Shown here: positions 53,661 to 63,600 of the stretch, piece after piece | Numbering within the stretch: position 1 is the stretch's first letter | Layout of the letters: every line of letters begins with the position of its first letter | Origin: Pedobacter sp. R20-19 | GTDB lineage: Bacteria; Bacteroidota; Bacteroidia; Sphingobacteriales; Sphingobacteriaceae | Length of the DNA stretch: 64,000 bases | Assembly: GCF_000708265.2 (NCBI RefSeq) | Contig: NZ_JCKI01000006.1 | Location: 124,001 to 188,000, forward strand | Direction of reading: 5' to 3' | The notes under the pieces: generated by a model | What the model saw: the letters and a program-made list of their open reading frames with translations, nothing else | Databases searched by the model: none | What the model was told of the DNA's origin: nothing | Made by a program: the position numbers and the translations under genes

Positions 53661-55820
53661 ATGAATAAAAATAAGACAAAAGCAAGTATACTCGTGTTTT
53701 TCGCCATATTTACTTTAAATTTTGGCGTACAGGCACAAGGTAAAAAGCAAATTGGTAACAGTGCTTACTTGTTTGCCTATTTTACTGGGAACGATAAAGC
53801 AGAAGAATCTATTCGGTTTGCCATTAGTGAAGATGGCTATCATTATAAAGCCTTAAATAATAATCGGCCAGTTATCTCATCAGAAAAAATTAGTTCAACA
53901 GGCGGTGTTCGCGATCCTCATATTTTACGTGGTGCCGATGGAAAGCATTTTTACATGGTGGCAACTGATATGGTATCGGCAAAAGGTTGGGACAGTAACC
54001 GGGCAATGGTGTTATTGAAATCGAATGACTTAATTACCTGGAAATCCAGTATTGTTAATATTCAAAAAAAATATCCAAATCAGGAGAATTTGAAACGGGT
54101 GTGGGCACCACAAACCATTTATGATCCGGCTGTTAAAAAATACATGGTGTATTGGTCTATGAAACATGGCAATGATCCTGATAAAATTTATTATGCTTAT
54201 GCCAATGCAGATTTTAGTGACCTGGAGGGAACGCCAAAACAACTGTTTTTTAGTCCCACAAATGGATCCTGTATTGATGGAGATATTATTTACGATAAAG
54301 GAAAATACAACCTGTTTTTTAAAACGGAGGGTAATGGAAACGGAATTAAAAAAGCAGTATCAAATGAATTAACTAAGGGCTATGTGTTGGGAGACCGATA
54401 TTTACAACAAACCACTGATGCGGTTGAGGGTGCCGGGGTTTTTAAGCTAAATGGTTCTGAAGACTATATTTTAATGTATGATGTTTACATGAAAGGACGC
54501 TATCAGTTTACCAAATCTAAGGACCTGAACACTTTCAAAATCATTGATGAAGAAGTAACAATGGATTTTCATCCCCGCCATGGAACGGTGATGTCAATCA
54601 GTAAAGAAGAAGAAAATCGTTTGTTGAGCAAGTGGTATAGCGCTTCATCAGTATTGCAGGGTGCAAGCAATCCATCCATCAAGCAGAATAACATTGTACT
54701 GGATACTGTGGCCAAAACAGTTTATTTGCCTGTTAATGATGGTACGAATCTGAAAGCATTCGATCCGCAATTTTCAAAATTTTCTGGTGTGAGTATTAAG
54801 CCTGAAGGAAAGGTTGATTTCTCTAAAGGACCTTTAAATTATAGCCTTAAAATTGGAAGCCAGGCAGCGCAAACTTATGCGGTATCTGTCGCAGTTAATC
54901 GCAATCCTGTATTAAATGGCTATTACGCTGACCCTGAAATTTTATATTCAAACAAAACTTCAAAATTTTATTTATATCCTACCAGTGATGGCTTTACCGG
55001 CTGGAGTGGCACCTATTTTAAAACTTTTTCATCTGCAGATCTAGTAAACTGGAAAGATGAAGGGGTGATTGTAGATTTAAATAAAGATGTTTCATGGGCA
55101 AAGAAAAATGCATGGGCTCCAACAGCAATTGAGAAAAAGATAAACGGTGCATACCAATATTTTTACTATTTCACTGCTGCACAGAAAGTCGGGGTAGCCG
55201 TTGCTGATCATCCTGCCGGCCCATTTAAAGATAGCGGGAAACCATTAATTGCCAAAAGACCTGCGGGTATAAAGGGCGGGCAAGAAATTGACCCTGATGT
55301 ATTCACCGATCCAAAAACCGGAAAAAGTTATTTGTATTGGGGTAATGGATACATGGCTGTTGCAGAATTAAATGACGATATGATCTCCATTGATTCTAAT
55401 TCCATTAAAATTATTACACCTGATGATAGCTTTCGTGAGGGGACAGAAGTTTTTTATAGAAATGGGAAATACTATTTTTTATGGTCAGAGAATGATACCA
55501 GAAGTCCTGATTATGGGGTGAGATATGGCTTTTCTGATTCACCTACCGGAAAAATTACCATTCCCGCAAATAATTTAATTTTATCAAAAAGGCCTGATCA
55601 GGGGATTTATGGTACCGGGCATAACAGTGTGATTCAAATTCCGGGTAAAGATGAATGGTACATGGTTTATCACCGTTTTAACAGGCCAAAAGGGATAACC
55701 ATGGGTGATGCCGCAGGCTACAACCGAGAAGTTTGCATAGATCAAATGAAATTTGATGAAAATGGTCATATTAATAAAGTTACGCCCACATTGGAAGGCA
55801 TAAACCCGATTCGTAAATGA
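53661..55820 (+). CDS. Double GH43 enzyme with linker domain
   Basis: A secreted 719-residue protein with signal ending near VQAQ (residue 26). It has two GH43 propellers. The first (about 33-335) has VRDPHIL (Asp85), CIDGDIIYDKGKYNLFFK (Asp206/208) and VEGAGVF (Glu256). A beta-type linker of about 75 residues follows (about 340-415). The second (about 415-715) is canonical: YADPEIL (Asp424), EIDPDVFTD (Asp544) and FREGTEVFY (Glu593). Both sets of three carboxylates are present, so both halves may be active, perhaps on different linkages such as arabinofuranose and galactose. Its last four bases overlap the GH105 start (ATGA). Substrates are inferred from the locus. Confidence 0.88.
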   Translation: MNKNKTKASILVFFAIFTLNFGVQAQGKKQIGNSAYLFAYFTGNDKAEESIRFAISEDGYHYKALNNNRPVISSEKISSTGGVRDPHILRGADGKHFYMVATDMVSAKGWDSNRAMVLLKSNDLITWKSSIVNIQKKYPNQENLKRVWAPQTIYDPAVKKYMVYWSMKHGNDPDKIYYAYANADFSDLEGTPKQLFFSPTNGSCIDGDIIYDKGKYNLFFKTEGNGNGIKKAVSNELTKGYVLGDRYLQQTTDAVEGAGVFKLNGSEDYILMYDVYMKGRYQFTKSKDLNTFKIIDEEVTMDFHPRHGTVMSISKEEENRLLSKWYSASSVLQGASNPSIKQNNIVLDTVAKTVYLPVNDGTNLKAFDPQFSKFSGVSIKPEGKVDFSKGPLNYSLKIGSQAAQTYAVSVAVNRNPVLNGYYADPEILYSNKTSKFYLYPTSDGFTGWSGTYFKTFSSADLVNWKDEGVIVDLNKDVSWAKKNAWAPTAIEKKINGAYQYFYYFTAAQKVGVAVADHPAGPFKDSGKPLIAKRPAGIKGGQEIDPDVFTDPKTGKSYLYWGNGYMAVAELNDDMISIDSNSIKIITPDDSFREGTEVFYRNGKYYFLWSENDTRSPDYGVRYGFSDSPTGKITIPANNLILSKRPDQGIYGTGHNSVIQIPGKDEWYMVYHRFNRPKGITMGDAAGYNREVCIDQMKFDENGHINKVTPTLEGINPIRK

Positions 55821-56947
55821 GAACAATAAAATTATTTTCAATGGCATTTCTTTTAATCTTGTTTTATGGGTTAACAGAAGTACATGCTCAGACAAAGGAA
55901 GCTGTACTGGATCAGCTTAATTTAGCCAATCAATACTGGCAGGCTAAAAACAAACCACAGGTTCGTGCTTTTTGGGATCATGCCGCCTACCATACCGGCA
56001 ATATGGAGCTTTATCAAATCACTAAGAATGAAGCTTACCGCAAATATGCTGAGGATTGGGCGGAACACAACCAATGGATGGGAGCGAAATCTGCCAACAA
56101 ATCTGAATGGAAATATAACTACGGTGAAACAGATGATCATGTGCTTTTTGGCGACTGGCAAATCTGCTTTCAAACCTATATCGATCTTTACCATATACAA
56201 CCTGCTGAATACAAAGTGGCTCGTGCAAAAGACGTGATGCAATATGAAATGAGTACACCCAATCATGATTATTGGTGGTGGGCAGATGGTTTGTATATGG
56301 TGATGCCGGTAATGACGAAACTTTACAAGTTGACGGGCGATCAAAAATATTCGGATAAGCTTTATGAATATTTTATGTATGCCAATAGCATTATGTATGA
56401 TCAGGAAGCGAAGCTTTATTACCGCGATGCCAAATATGTTTATCCCAAACATAAAAGTACCAATGGCAAAAAAGATTTCTGGGCGAGGGGTGATGGATGG
56501 GTTTTCGCAGGTTTAGCTAAAGTGTTAAAAGATCTTCCTAAAAATGACCCACACCGGGCAGAATACCTTAGCAAATACCAAAACATGGCGAAGGCTATTG
56601 CAAAATCTCAGCAAAAAGAAGGCTATTGGACACGGAGTATTCTAGATCCTGAACATGCGCCTGGCGCAGAAACCAGCGGAACTGCTTTTTTTACGTATGG
56701 CTTGATTTGGGGCATTAACAATGGCTACTTAAAAGAGAAAACATATCTTCCTGCAGCAAAAAAGGCATGGAAATATTTATCAGAAACGGCCTTGCAAAAG
56801 GATGGAAAAGTGGGATATGTACAACCGATTGGTGAAAAAGCCATTCCCGGACAAGTAGTAGATGCAAATTCAACAGCCAATTTTGGTGTAGGTGCTTTTT
56901 TGTTGGCAGGCTGTGAAATGTATCGTTATTTATCAAATCAAAAATAA
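55817..56947 (+). CDS. GH105 unsaturated rhamnogalacturonyl/glucuronyl hydrolase
   Basis: A 376-residue enzyme with a Sec signal (YGLTEVHAQ, about residue 25), so periplasmic or exported. GH105 enzymes hydrate the double bond of 4,5-unsaturated uronic acids left by polysaccharide lyases. The family blocks are present: NYWWADG-like HDYWWWADGLYMVMP with catalytic Asp157, FWARGDGWVFAGLAKVL (Asp226) and ETSGTAFFTYGLIWGIN. Length is normal (about 370). Its ATG overlaps the stop of the double GH43 gene by four bases, so it is translationally coupled. The presence of GH105 implies that a lyase acts in this pathway, most simply the BNR_4 protein. Confidence 0.92.
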   Translation: MRTIKLFSMAFLLILFYGLTEVHAQTKEAVLDQLNLANQYWQAKNKPQVRAFWDHAAYHTGNMELYQITKNEAYRKYAEDWAEHNQWMGAKSANKSEWKYNYGETDDHVLFGDWQICFQTYIDLYHIQPAEYKVARAKDVMQYEMSTPNHDYWWWADGLYMVMPVMTKLYKLTGDQKYSDKLYEYFMYANSIMYDQEAKLYYRDAKYVYPKHKSTNGKKDFWARGDGWVFAGLAKVLKDLPKNDPHRAEYLSKYQNMAKAIAKSQQKEGYWTRSILDPEHAPGAETSGTAFFTYGLIWGINNGYLKEKTYLPAAKKAWKYLSETALQKDGKVGYVQPIGEKAIPGQVVDANSTANFGVGAFLLAGCEMYRYLSNQK

Positions 56948-56958
56948 AGCTCAATTCA

Positions 56959-58203
56959 ATGAAAGTAAAAAATATTGCTCTTGCTTTTTTAATGCTGATG
57001 TGCCTTGGCGGATCGGCAATTGCACAGAAAGTAAAAAGTAAAAAAAGTGCAATGCTTAACGACAGGCAATTCTGGATCCAGCAGATGGATAAAATGGTTC
57101 GCCCGGTGTTACAGAATTTAGCCAATGATAGCTTGCGGATTGCGATGCCAAAAGTAACCTCAGTTCATGTTGATAATAAAGAACACCGGATTAAAGTACA
57201 ATACGTAGAAGTTTTAGGTCGGGTGTTAAGTGGCATTGCGCCATGGTTACAATTGGAAGGTGGTGCTGTGGAAGAGGTCGCTTTAAGGAAGCAATATCGC
57301 GAATGGGCATTAAGCGGATTAAAGAATGCATTGGATTCTAATGCCAAAGATTTTATGAATTTTGATATTGGCGGGCAACAATTGGTTGATGCTTCCTATG
57401 TGGCGCTGGCCGTGGTGCGTGCGCCCTGGTTATGGGAAAACCTGGACAAGAAAAACCAAACCTTATTGATGAAATCCATTGTCACTACCCGAAAATTTAA
57501 GCCTGTATTTTCTAACTGGCTATTGTTTTCTGCAATGAATGAGGCCTTTTTAGCCAAATTTGGTTATGACTGGGATCCCATGCGTGTAGATTATGCACTC
57601 CAGCAAATGGAGCAATGGTATACTGGTGACGGGATGTATACTGATGGCACCTCATTCGCTTTTGACTATTACAATAGTTACGTAATTCATCCTTACCTGG
57701 CGGCGCTTTCAGAAATTATTGGCAAAAAAACCAATGCCTATAAAGATATGTTCGAGAAGATTAAGAAACGTAATGAAAGATATGCCATCATTCAGGAACG
57801 ATTAATTAATGCAGATGGAACATATCCTGCAACTGGTCGCTCGATCATTTATCGTGGTGCTGCATTTCATCATTTAGCGGATATGGCTTTTCGAAAAGCA
57901 TTGCCAAAGCAGTTATCTGCTGAACAGGTTCGCTGTGCATTGACTGCCGTGATCAAAAAAACATTAGAAAGCCCTACCACCTATAAAAAAGGTTGGTTAA
58001 CCATCGGTTTATATGGTGAGCAACCGGAGTTGGGCGATTTTTATAATAACCAGGGTAGTCCTTATATTGCTTCAAATATTTTTCTACCGCTAGGCTTGCC
58101 CGCCAGTGACCCATTTTGGGCAAATCTACCAGCAAAATGGAGTGCACAGAAAATTTGGAGTGGTGAAAATTTTAAAAATGACCACAGCGAAAATTTAAAG
58201 TAA
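56959..58203 (+). CDS. DUF2264 family protein (GH154, beta-glucuronidase type)
   Basis: A 414-residue protein with a signal ending near AIAQ (residue 23). The helical-barrel text of DUF2264 is clear: YVEVLGRVLSGIAPWLQLEG, FDIGGQQLVDASYVALAVVR, KFKPVFSNWLLFSAMNEAFL, YTGDGMYTDGTSFAFDYYNS and ATGRSIIYRGAAFHHLADMA. DUF2264 founded GH154, whose characterised member removes glucuronic acid from arabinogalactan. Acidic candidates are in GDGMYTDGT. It follows the GH105 gene by 11 bases. With the BNR_4 and GH105 proteins it indicates that the target glycan carries glucuronic acid. Catalysis by this protein itself is inferred. Confidence 0.88.
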   Translation: MKVKNIALAFLMLMCLGGSAIAQKVKSKKSAMLNDRQFWIQQMDKMVRPVLQNLANDSLRIAMPKVTSVHVDNKEHRIKVQYVEVLGRVLSGIAPWLQLEGGAVEEVALRKQYREWALSGLKNALDSNAKDFMNFDIGGQQLVDASYVALAVVRAPWLWENLDKKNQTLLMKSIVTTRKFKPVFSNWLLFSAMNEAFLAKFGYDWDPMRVDYALQQMEQWYTGDGMYTDGTSFAFDYYNSYVIHPYLAALSEIIGKKTNAYKDMFEKIKKRNERYAIIQERLINADGTYPATGRSIIYRGAAFHHLADMAFRKALPKQLSAEQVRCALTAVIKKTLESPTTYKKGWLTIGLYGEQPELGDFYNNQGSPYIASNIFLPLGLPASDPFWANLPAKWSAQKIWSGENFKNDHSENLK

Positions 58204-58263
58204 AAACCAAAAAGTAAGTGTTTATTAACTCATTCACTTTTAATTAAACCAAACAAATTAGTT

Positions 58264-59382
58264 ATGAATAAGAAGATCAATTTTATCTTATGCTTTTTAA
58301 CCCTCTCTTTATTTACCTATCAGTTTGCTTCTGCTCAGCAAAAATACACTTCATTTACGCCGGGCAAAATATGGAAGGATGATAAAGGCGTACACATTAA
58401 TGCGCATGGTGGTGGTATTGTTGAACATAAAGGCACCTATTATTGGTTTGGTGAACATAAAATTGAAGGTGAAAAGGGAAATACCGCACAGGTTGGGGTT
58501 CATTGCTATTCTTCGAAAGATTTATATAACTGGAAAGATGAAGGTATTGCGCTATCGGTTTCTGATGACCTAAAAAGTGATATTGCAAGAGGCTGTATTT
58601 TAGAGAGACCAAAGGTAGTTTACAATAAGAAAACAAAGAAATTTGTAATGTGGTTCCACCTGGAGCTTCTAGGTAAAAGTTATGAAGCTGCCCGGAGTGG
58701 TGTGGCTGTAGCAGATAGACCTAATGGTCCGTATACTTTTATCAAAAGTTATCGTCCAAATGCGGGTAAGATGCCATTTTATGCTGCTGGAACACCTGAA
58801 GCTGAAAAGGTAAATTGTGAAAATCCGGCTAATAAAAGCGATGGCTTTTTCTGCAGGGATTTACCTGGCGGACAGATGGCAAGAGATATGACTGTTTTTG
58901 TTGATGATGATGGCAAGGCTTATCACGTTTTTTCTTCTGAAGAGAATTTTACCTTACACTTAGCCGAATTAAGCCCGGATTATTTGAGTCATACTGGTAA
59001 GTTCATCAGAATTTATGTAGGACATCAAACAGAGGCACCAGCTTTATTCAAGAAAAATGGCATCTATTATATGGTGGGGTCTGGTTGCACAGGTTGGGCT
59101 CCTAATCCGGCCAGATGGTTTAAGGCCAGTTCCATTTGGGGACCATGGACCTATATGGGGAACCCTTGTCAGGGGCCTGGTGCAAACATTACTTACGGTG
59201 GGCAAAGCACCCACATTCTTCCTGCTCCCGGAAAGAAAGGAGATTTTATTTTTATGGCAGATAAATGGGAACCTAAAAACGCCATTGACGGTCGTTACCT
59301 ATGGTTGCCGATTAAATTTGAAGGCGATAAGCTCACTATAAACTGGCAGGATGAGTGGAATTTGAGTACGTTTAGTAAATAA
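58264..59382 (+). CDS. GH43_24-like exo-beta-1,3-galactanase
   Basis: A secreted 372-residue enzyme, signal ending near FASAQ (residue 25). The N-terminal GVHINAHGGGIVEHKGTYYW and RPKVVYNKKTKKFVMWFH blocks are those of GH43 subfamily 24/34 proteins. The usual general-base Asp at the start is absent, as in characterised exo-beta-1,3-galactanases; instead Glu114 (LERPK), Glu257 (TEAPALF, general acid) and Gln314 in YGGQSTHIL are present, and Gln serves as the base in that subfamily. It would remove galactose from the beta-1,3-galactan backbone of type II arabinogalactan. It is last in the operon and is followed by a long repeat array. Confidence 0.85.
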   Translation: MNKKINFILCFLTLSLFTYQFASAQQKYTSFTPGKIWKDDKGVHINAHGGGIVEHKGTYYWFGEHKIEGEKGNTAQVGVHCYSSKDLYNWKDEGIALSVSDDLKSDIARGCILERPKVVYNKKTKKFVMWFHLELLGKSYEAARSGVAVADRPNGPYTFIKSYRPNAGKMPFYAAGTPEAEKVNCENPANKSDGFFCRDLPGGQMARDMTVFVDDDGKAYHVFSSEENFTLHLAELSPDYLSHTGKFIRIYVGHQTEAPALFKKNGIYYMVGSGCTGWAPNPARWFKASSIWGPWTYMGNPCQGPGANITYGGQSTHILPAPGKKGDFIFMADKWEPKNAIDGRYLWLPIKFEGDKLTINWQDEWNLSTFSK

Positions 59383-59402
59383 GAACTTAACATATTTCCA
59401 AT

Positions 59403-60172
59403 AAACTTACGAAGTTCTCCCAGGCTTCCGGCCTTTGAAACTTCGTAAGTTGGCTAATTGACTTACGAAGTTTTGATGGGATTGTGCGCAGGCAAACTTC
59501 GTCAGTCTAAACACTTAATAATTTACTTATCTAAACTTGAGTTTCATTTTTGATCTCTATTAAACTGACGAAGTTCTGCCCCGCTTTTGGCTTTTAAAAC
59601 TTCGTAAGCTGGCTAATTGATTGACGAAGTTTTGATGGGAGGGTGTGCAGGAGGAACTTCGCCAGTCTACATTAATTGAACACTTAATCATCTTGCTCTA
59701 TTTGTTTAAACTTGAGTTTCATTTCTGATCTCTAATAAACTGACGAAGTTCTGCCACCCTTTAGGCCTTTAAAACTTCGTAAGTTGGCTAATTGATTGAC
59801 GAAGTTTTGATGGGAGGGTGTGCAGGAGGAACTTCGTCAGTCTAAATTAACTGAACACTTAATCGCCTTACTCTTCTTATTTAAACTTGAGTTTCATTCT
59901 AGAACTCCAATAAACTGACGAAGTTCTGCCCCGCTTTTGGCCTTTGAAACTTCGTAAGCTGGCTAATTGATTGATGAAGTTTTGTTGGGAGGGTGTGTAG
60001 GGAGAACTTCGTCAGTCTGAATTAACAGCTAATCTTTTCTTATCTAAACTTGGGTTTCATCCATGATCTCTATTAAACTGACGAAGTTCTTCCCTGCTTT
60101 TGGCTTTTAAAACTTCGTAAGTTGGCCAATTGACTGACGAAGTTTTGCCCCGATTTGAACTTTTAAACTTCA
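59403..60172. repeat. Tandem array of palindromic (REP-like) repeats
   Basis: Five units begin with AAACT(G/T)ACGAAGTTC at 59403, 59562, 59737, 59912 and 60075 (spacings 159, 175, 175, 163). Each unit has a first hairpin, ACGAAGTT...AACTTCGTAAG around a GGC(C)TTT middle, then TTGGCTAATTGA, then a second hairpin ACGAAGTTTTGATGGGAGGG...AACTTCGTC, then a spacer with CTAAACTTGAGTTTCAT. The fifth unit is cut short. One isolated first-hairpin copy lies at 29480-29529. The array lies between the enzyme operon and the SusC promoter, and holds no gene. Confidence 0.92.
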
Positions 60173-60426
60173 TAAATTCCTATACTCGAAAAGCTTTTTA
60201 AATCATATTGTCAGAGAATAAATTCGTAAATATAAAAAGTCTTATTTTAATTTTAAGGTGCATTGATTTTTAATCCAAAACAATAGGTGTCAAAAAGCAA
60301 TTAATCCTTTAGGTAAATCGCTATTGAAATACAAACATTTTTCTAAATAAATAAACGTTATCGTAACGATTAAAACATCAATAAATCACAAAAAGCACCT
60401 TTAATAGGTGAAAAATAACAATTCAA
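60173..60426. other. AT-rich spacer between the repeat array and the SusC promoter
   Basis: About 250 bases of AT-rich DNA with no gene and no strong palindrome. It separates the end of the repeat array from the CCCCT operator at 60427. Confidence 0.4.
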
Positions 60427-60483
60427 CCCCTAAATATTACTGTTATACCCCTCACTACGGGTATGATTTTAATGGTTAATTTG
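60427..60483 (+). promoter_or_regulatory. Tandem CCCCT operator and -7 box of the SusC gene
   Basis: CCCCTAAAT at 60427 and CCCCT at 60448 are 21 bases apart; TAATTTG at 60477-60483 is a -7-like box 24 bases after the second copy. The palindrome-like TACCC...GGGTA at about 60446-60463 overlaps the second copy. This matches the site at 52230-52284 in element sequence, spacing and distance to the -7 box, pointing to one shared activator, the HTCS. Confidence 0.65.
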
Positions 60484-60667
60484 TTAAATACTAATCATAA
60501 CCAAATATTAAAAGCAAATTTCTGAGTACAATATATTTTACATCATCGTAATTGTGTAACTGCTTTTACGGTAAAATATAATGATCTATCTACATCCAGG
60601 CCAGATGATAGATGGGCGTGCTCAGAAGCAACTAATCAAACAACTAATAACTAACCAAAACCAAACA

Positions 60668-63600
60668 ATGAAAAAAACCTACAAAAGAAAGGTCCAGGAT
60701 TCGGGCTGCTTATTTTTCCGTGGAAGTGTATTTCGAAGGCTATTGGGCATACTGTTGCTCACAATGCTTTATTTCTCTGCTTTTGCTCAAAATGAAGTTA
60801 GCGTTAAGGGAGTAGTAAAAGATACCGTTGGCGGTTTGCCCGGTGTGAATGTTAAGGTCTCCGGAACGAATAGAGGGATATCTACAGATGATATGGGGAG
60901 ATATAACATTAAAGTTGCACGCTCTGGGAAATTGCTTTTTTCACTGATTGGTTATAAACCCGTAACCAAAACAGTGGCTGATTATGAACGTGGAAGCGAT
61001 GGTGTTTACACCATTAACATCGTCTTGAAATCGGATGCCAACTCACTGGAGGATGTGGCGATTGTAGGTTTTGGAACACAAAAGAAAACCAGTGTAATCA
61101 GCTCCATCACCTCTATTAATCCTAAAGAACTTAAGGGGCCAACCAGTAACCTAACAACCATGTTAGCGGGTAGAGTAGCGGGTATGATCTCTTCTCAGCG
61201 AAGTGGTGAGCCTGGAGCAGATAATGCTCAGTTTTTTATTCGGGGTTTGGGAACTTTTGGTGCGGGTAAGCAAGATCCGTTAATTTTAATTGACGGAATT
61301 GAATCCAGCAGCAATGATATGGCCCGATTGCAGGCCGATGATATTTCATCTTTTAATGTTTTAAAGGACGCAACGGCGTCAGCAGTTTATGGTGCGCGTG
61401 GTGCAAATGGTGTTATATTAATCCTAACCAAATCAGGAGAGGCTGGTTTAACCAAGTTTAGTTTCAGGGCAGAAAGTTCTATCTCAGCCAATACCAATAA
61501 TTTTAAGTTTGCAGATAATGTAACTTATATGAAAATGGCTAATGAAGCAGCGCTTACACGTAATCCATTGGCCATATTACCCTATGTACAAACCAAAATT
61601 GATGCAACTGCAGCCGGAGAAAACCCATTATTATATCCCAATAACAACTGGATCGATCAGCTGATTAAAAAATATACCATTAATAACCGGTATAACCTGA
61701 ATATATCAGGCGGTGGGTCTAAAGTGATCTACTACATTGCCGGTACTTACAATATTGATAATGGTGTGTTAAAGGTCGATAATCTGAATAACTTCAATAA
61801 CAATATTAAACTCAAAAATTATTCTGTACGTTCAAACATTAACATCAATCTGACACCAACGCTTGAAGGAATTGTGAGGGTATATGGCCAGTTTGATGAC
61901 TACAGCGGACCTATTGGTGGTTTTGATGATAATGGAAATAGAATAAATGGTGGGCAAAAAATATTTAATCAGGCCATCTGGTCTAATCCGGTAATGTTCC
62001 CTGCAGTATATCCTTCTAGCTATTCTCCATTTACCAACCATCCGCTATTTGGTAATGCATTATCTCCAACTGGTGGACTTTACACTAACCCGTACGCAGA
62101 AATGGTTAAAGGGTATGAAGATCAGAATGCTTCTACCCTGCAAACCCAGCTGGAATTAAAGCAAGATCTAAAATTTCTCACTCCTGGATTGAATGCAAGG
62201 TTAATGACCTATGCCAGGCGATATTCTTATTTTAATATCACCCGCCAGTATAACCCCTTTTATTATAATGCACAAGAGCAGCCTGATGGATCATTATCAC
62301 TTAATCTAATGAATAGTGGTACTGCGCCAACCATAGGTACACCGGGAAGAGAATATTTAGATTATGCTGAAGGCAGGAAAGATTTAAATTCTACCTTTTA
62401 CGTGGAAGCAGCATTAAACTACAGCAGGATATTTAAGGAAAAACACGCTGTAAGCGGAATGCTCATTACCACCATGCGTAATTATTTAGCGGGTAATCCG
62501 GGTAGTTTACAACTTTCTTTACCATCACGAAACCAAGGTGTATCAGGTAGGGCAACCTACGGTTATGACAATAAATATTTAGCAGAATTTAACTTTGGTT
62601 ATAACGGATCTGAACGTTTTGCAGCTAATAATCGCTTCGGATTCTTCCCGTCCTTTGGTTTAGGTTATGTGGTATCTAATGAAAACTTTTTTAAGCCCCT
62701 ACTCAACGTAGTCAATAGCTTAAAATTAAGGGCCACTTACGGCTTGGTTGGTAATGACCAGATTGGAGCAGCAGCAGATCGTTTTTTCTATATGTCGGAG
62801 GTTAATATGAACAATCCTAATTATGGGGCGGCATTTGGAGACGATTGGCTTGGTAATTATAAAAACGGTATCTCTATTTCCCGATATGCAAATCCATTGA
62901 TTACCTGGGAAACTTCTAAGCAAATTAATTTGGGTTTAGATTTAAGAGTCTTGAATGCACTGGATATTAACGTGGATGTTTATCAGGCCAAACGCTCAGG
63001 CATTTTATCATCCAGAGCCTACATTCCAAGTACCATGGGCTTACAGGCAAATATTCAGGCCAATACCAATAAAGCAGAAAGTAAGGGCGTAGATGTAGCC
63101 ATGAACTATAACAAATCATTTGGCAACAGTATGTTTCTTCAATTAAGGGGGAACTTTACCTATGCTGCCAATAAATTTGTAGTATATGATGAAACCAATT
63201 ATAGTCCAAATGAAACTTACCGTTACCACGTTGGCCAGCCTATTAAACAAACCTTTGGCTATATAGCAGAACGGTTATTTGTGGATGATGCAGAGGCGAA
63301 AAATTCTCCGCGACAATTATCAGGCACACCTGGAGTTACTTATGGCGGTGGTGATATTAAATACCGTGATATTAATGGAGATGGTTTAATTAGTGAGGCA
63401 GATCAGGTTCCGATCGGGCTGCCAACTTCTCCTGAGATTATTTATGGTTTTGGAGGCACCTTTGGCTACAAAGGGTTTGATATTTCCGCTTTCTTTCAGG
63501 GCTCTGCCCGTTCTTCATTTTTCATTAATCCTCAAAACATTGCCCCTTTTGTTCAAAATGGTGGATCACAAAATGGCTTGTTAAGTCAGGTGGCCAGTAG

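Noticed and set aside
59403..60172. CRISPR array from the palindromic units
   Set aside because: Units of 159-175 bases with conserved spacers are tandem repeats, not short repeats with unique spacers.
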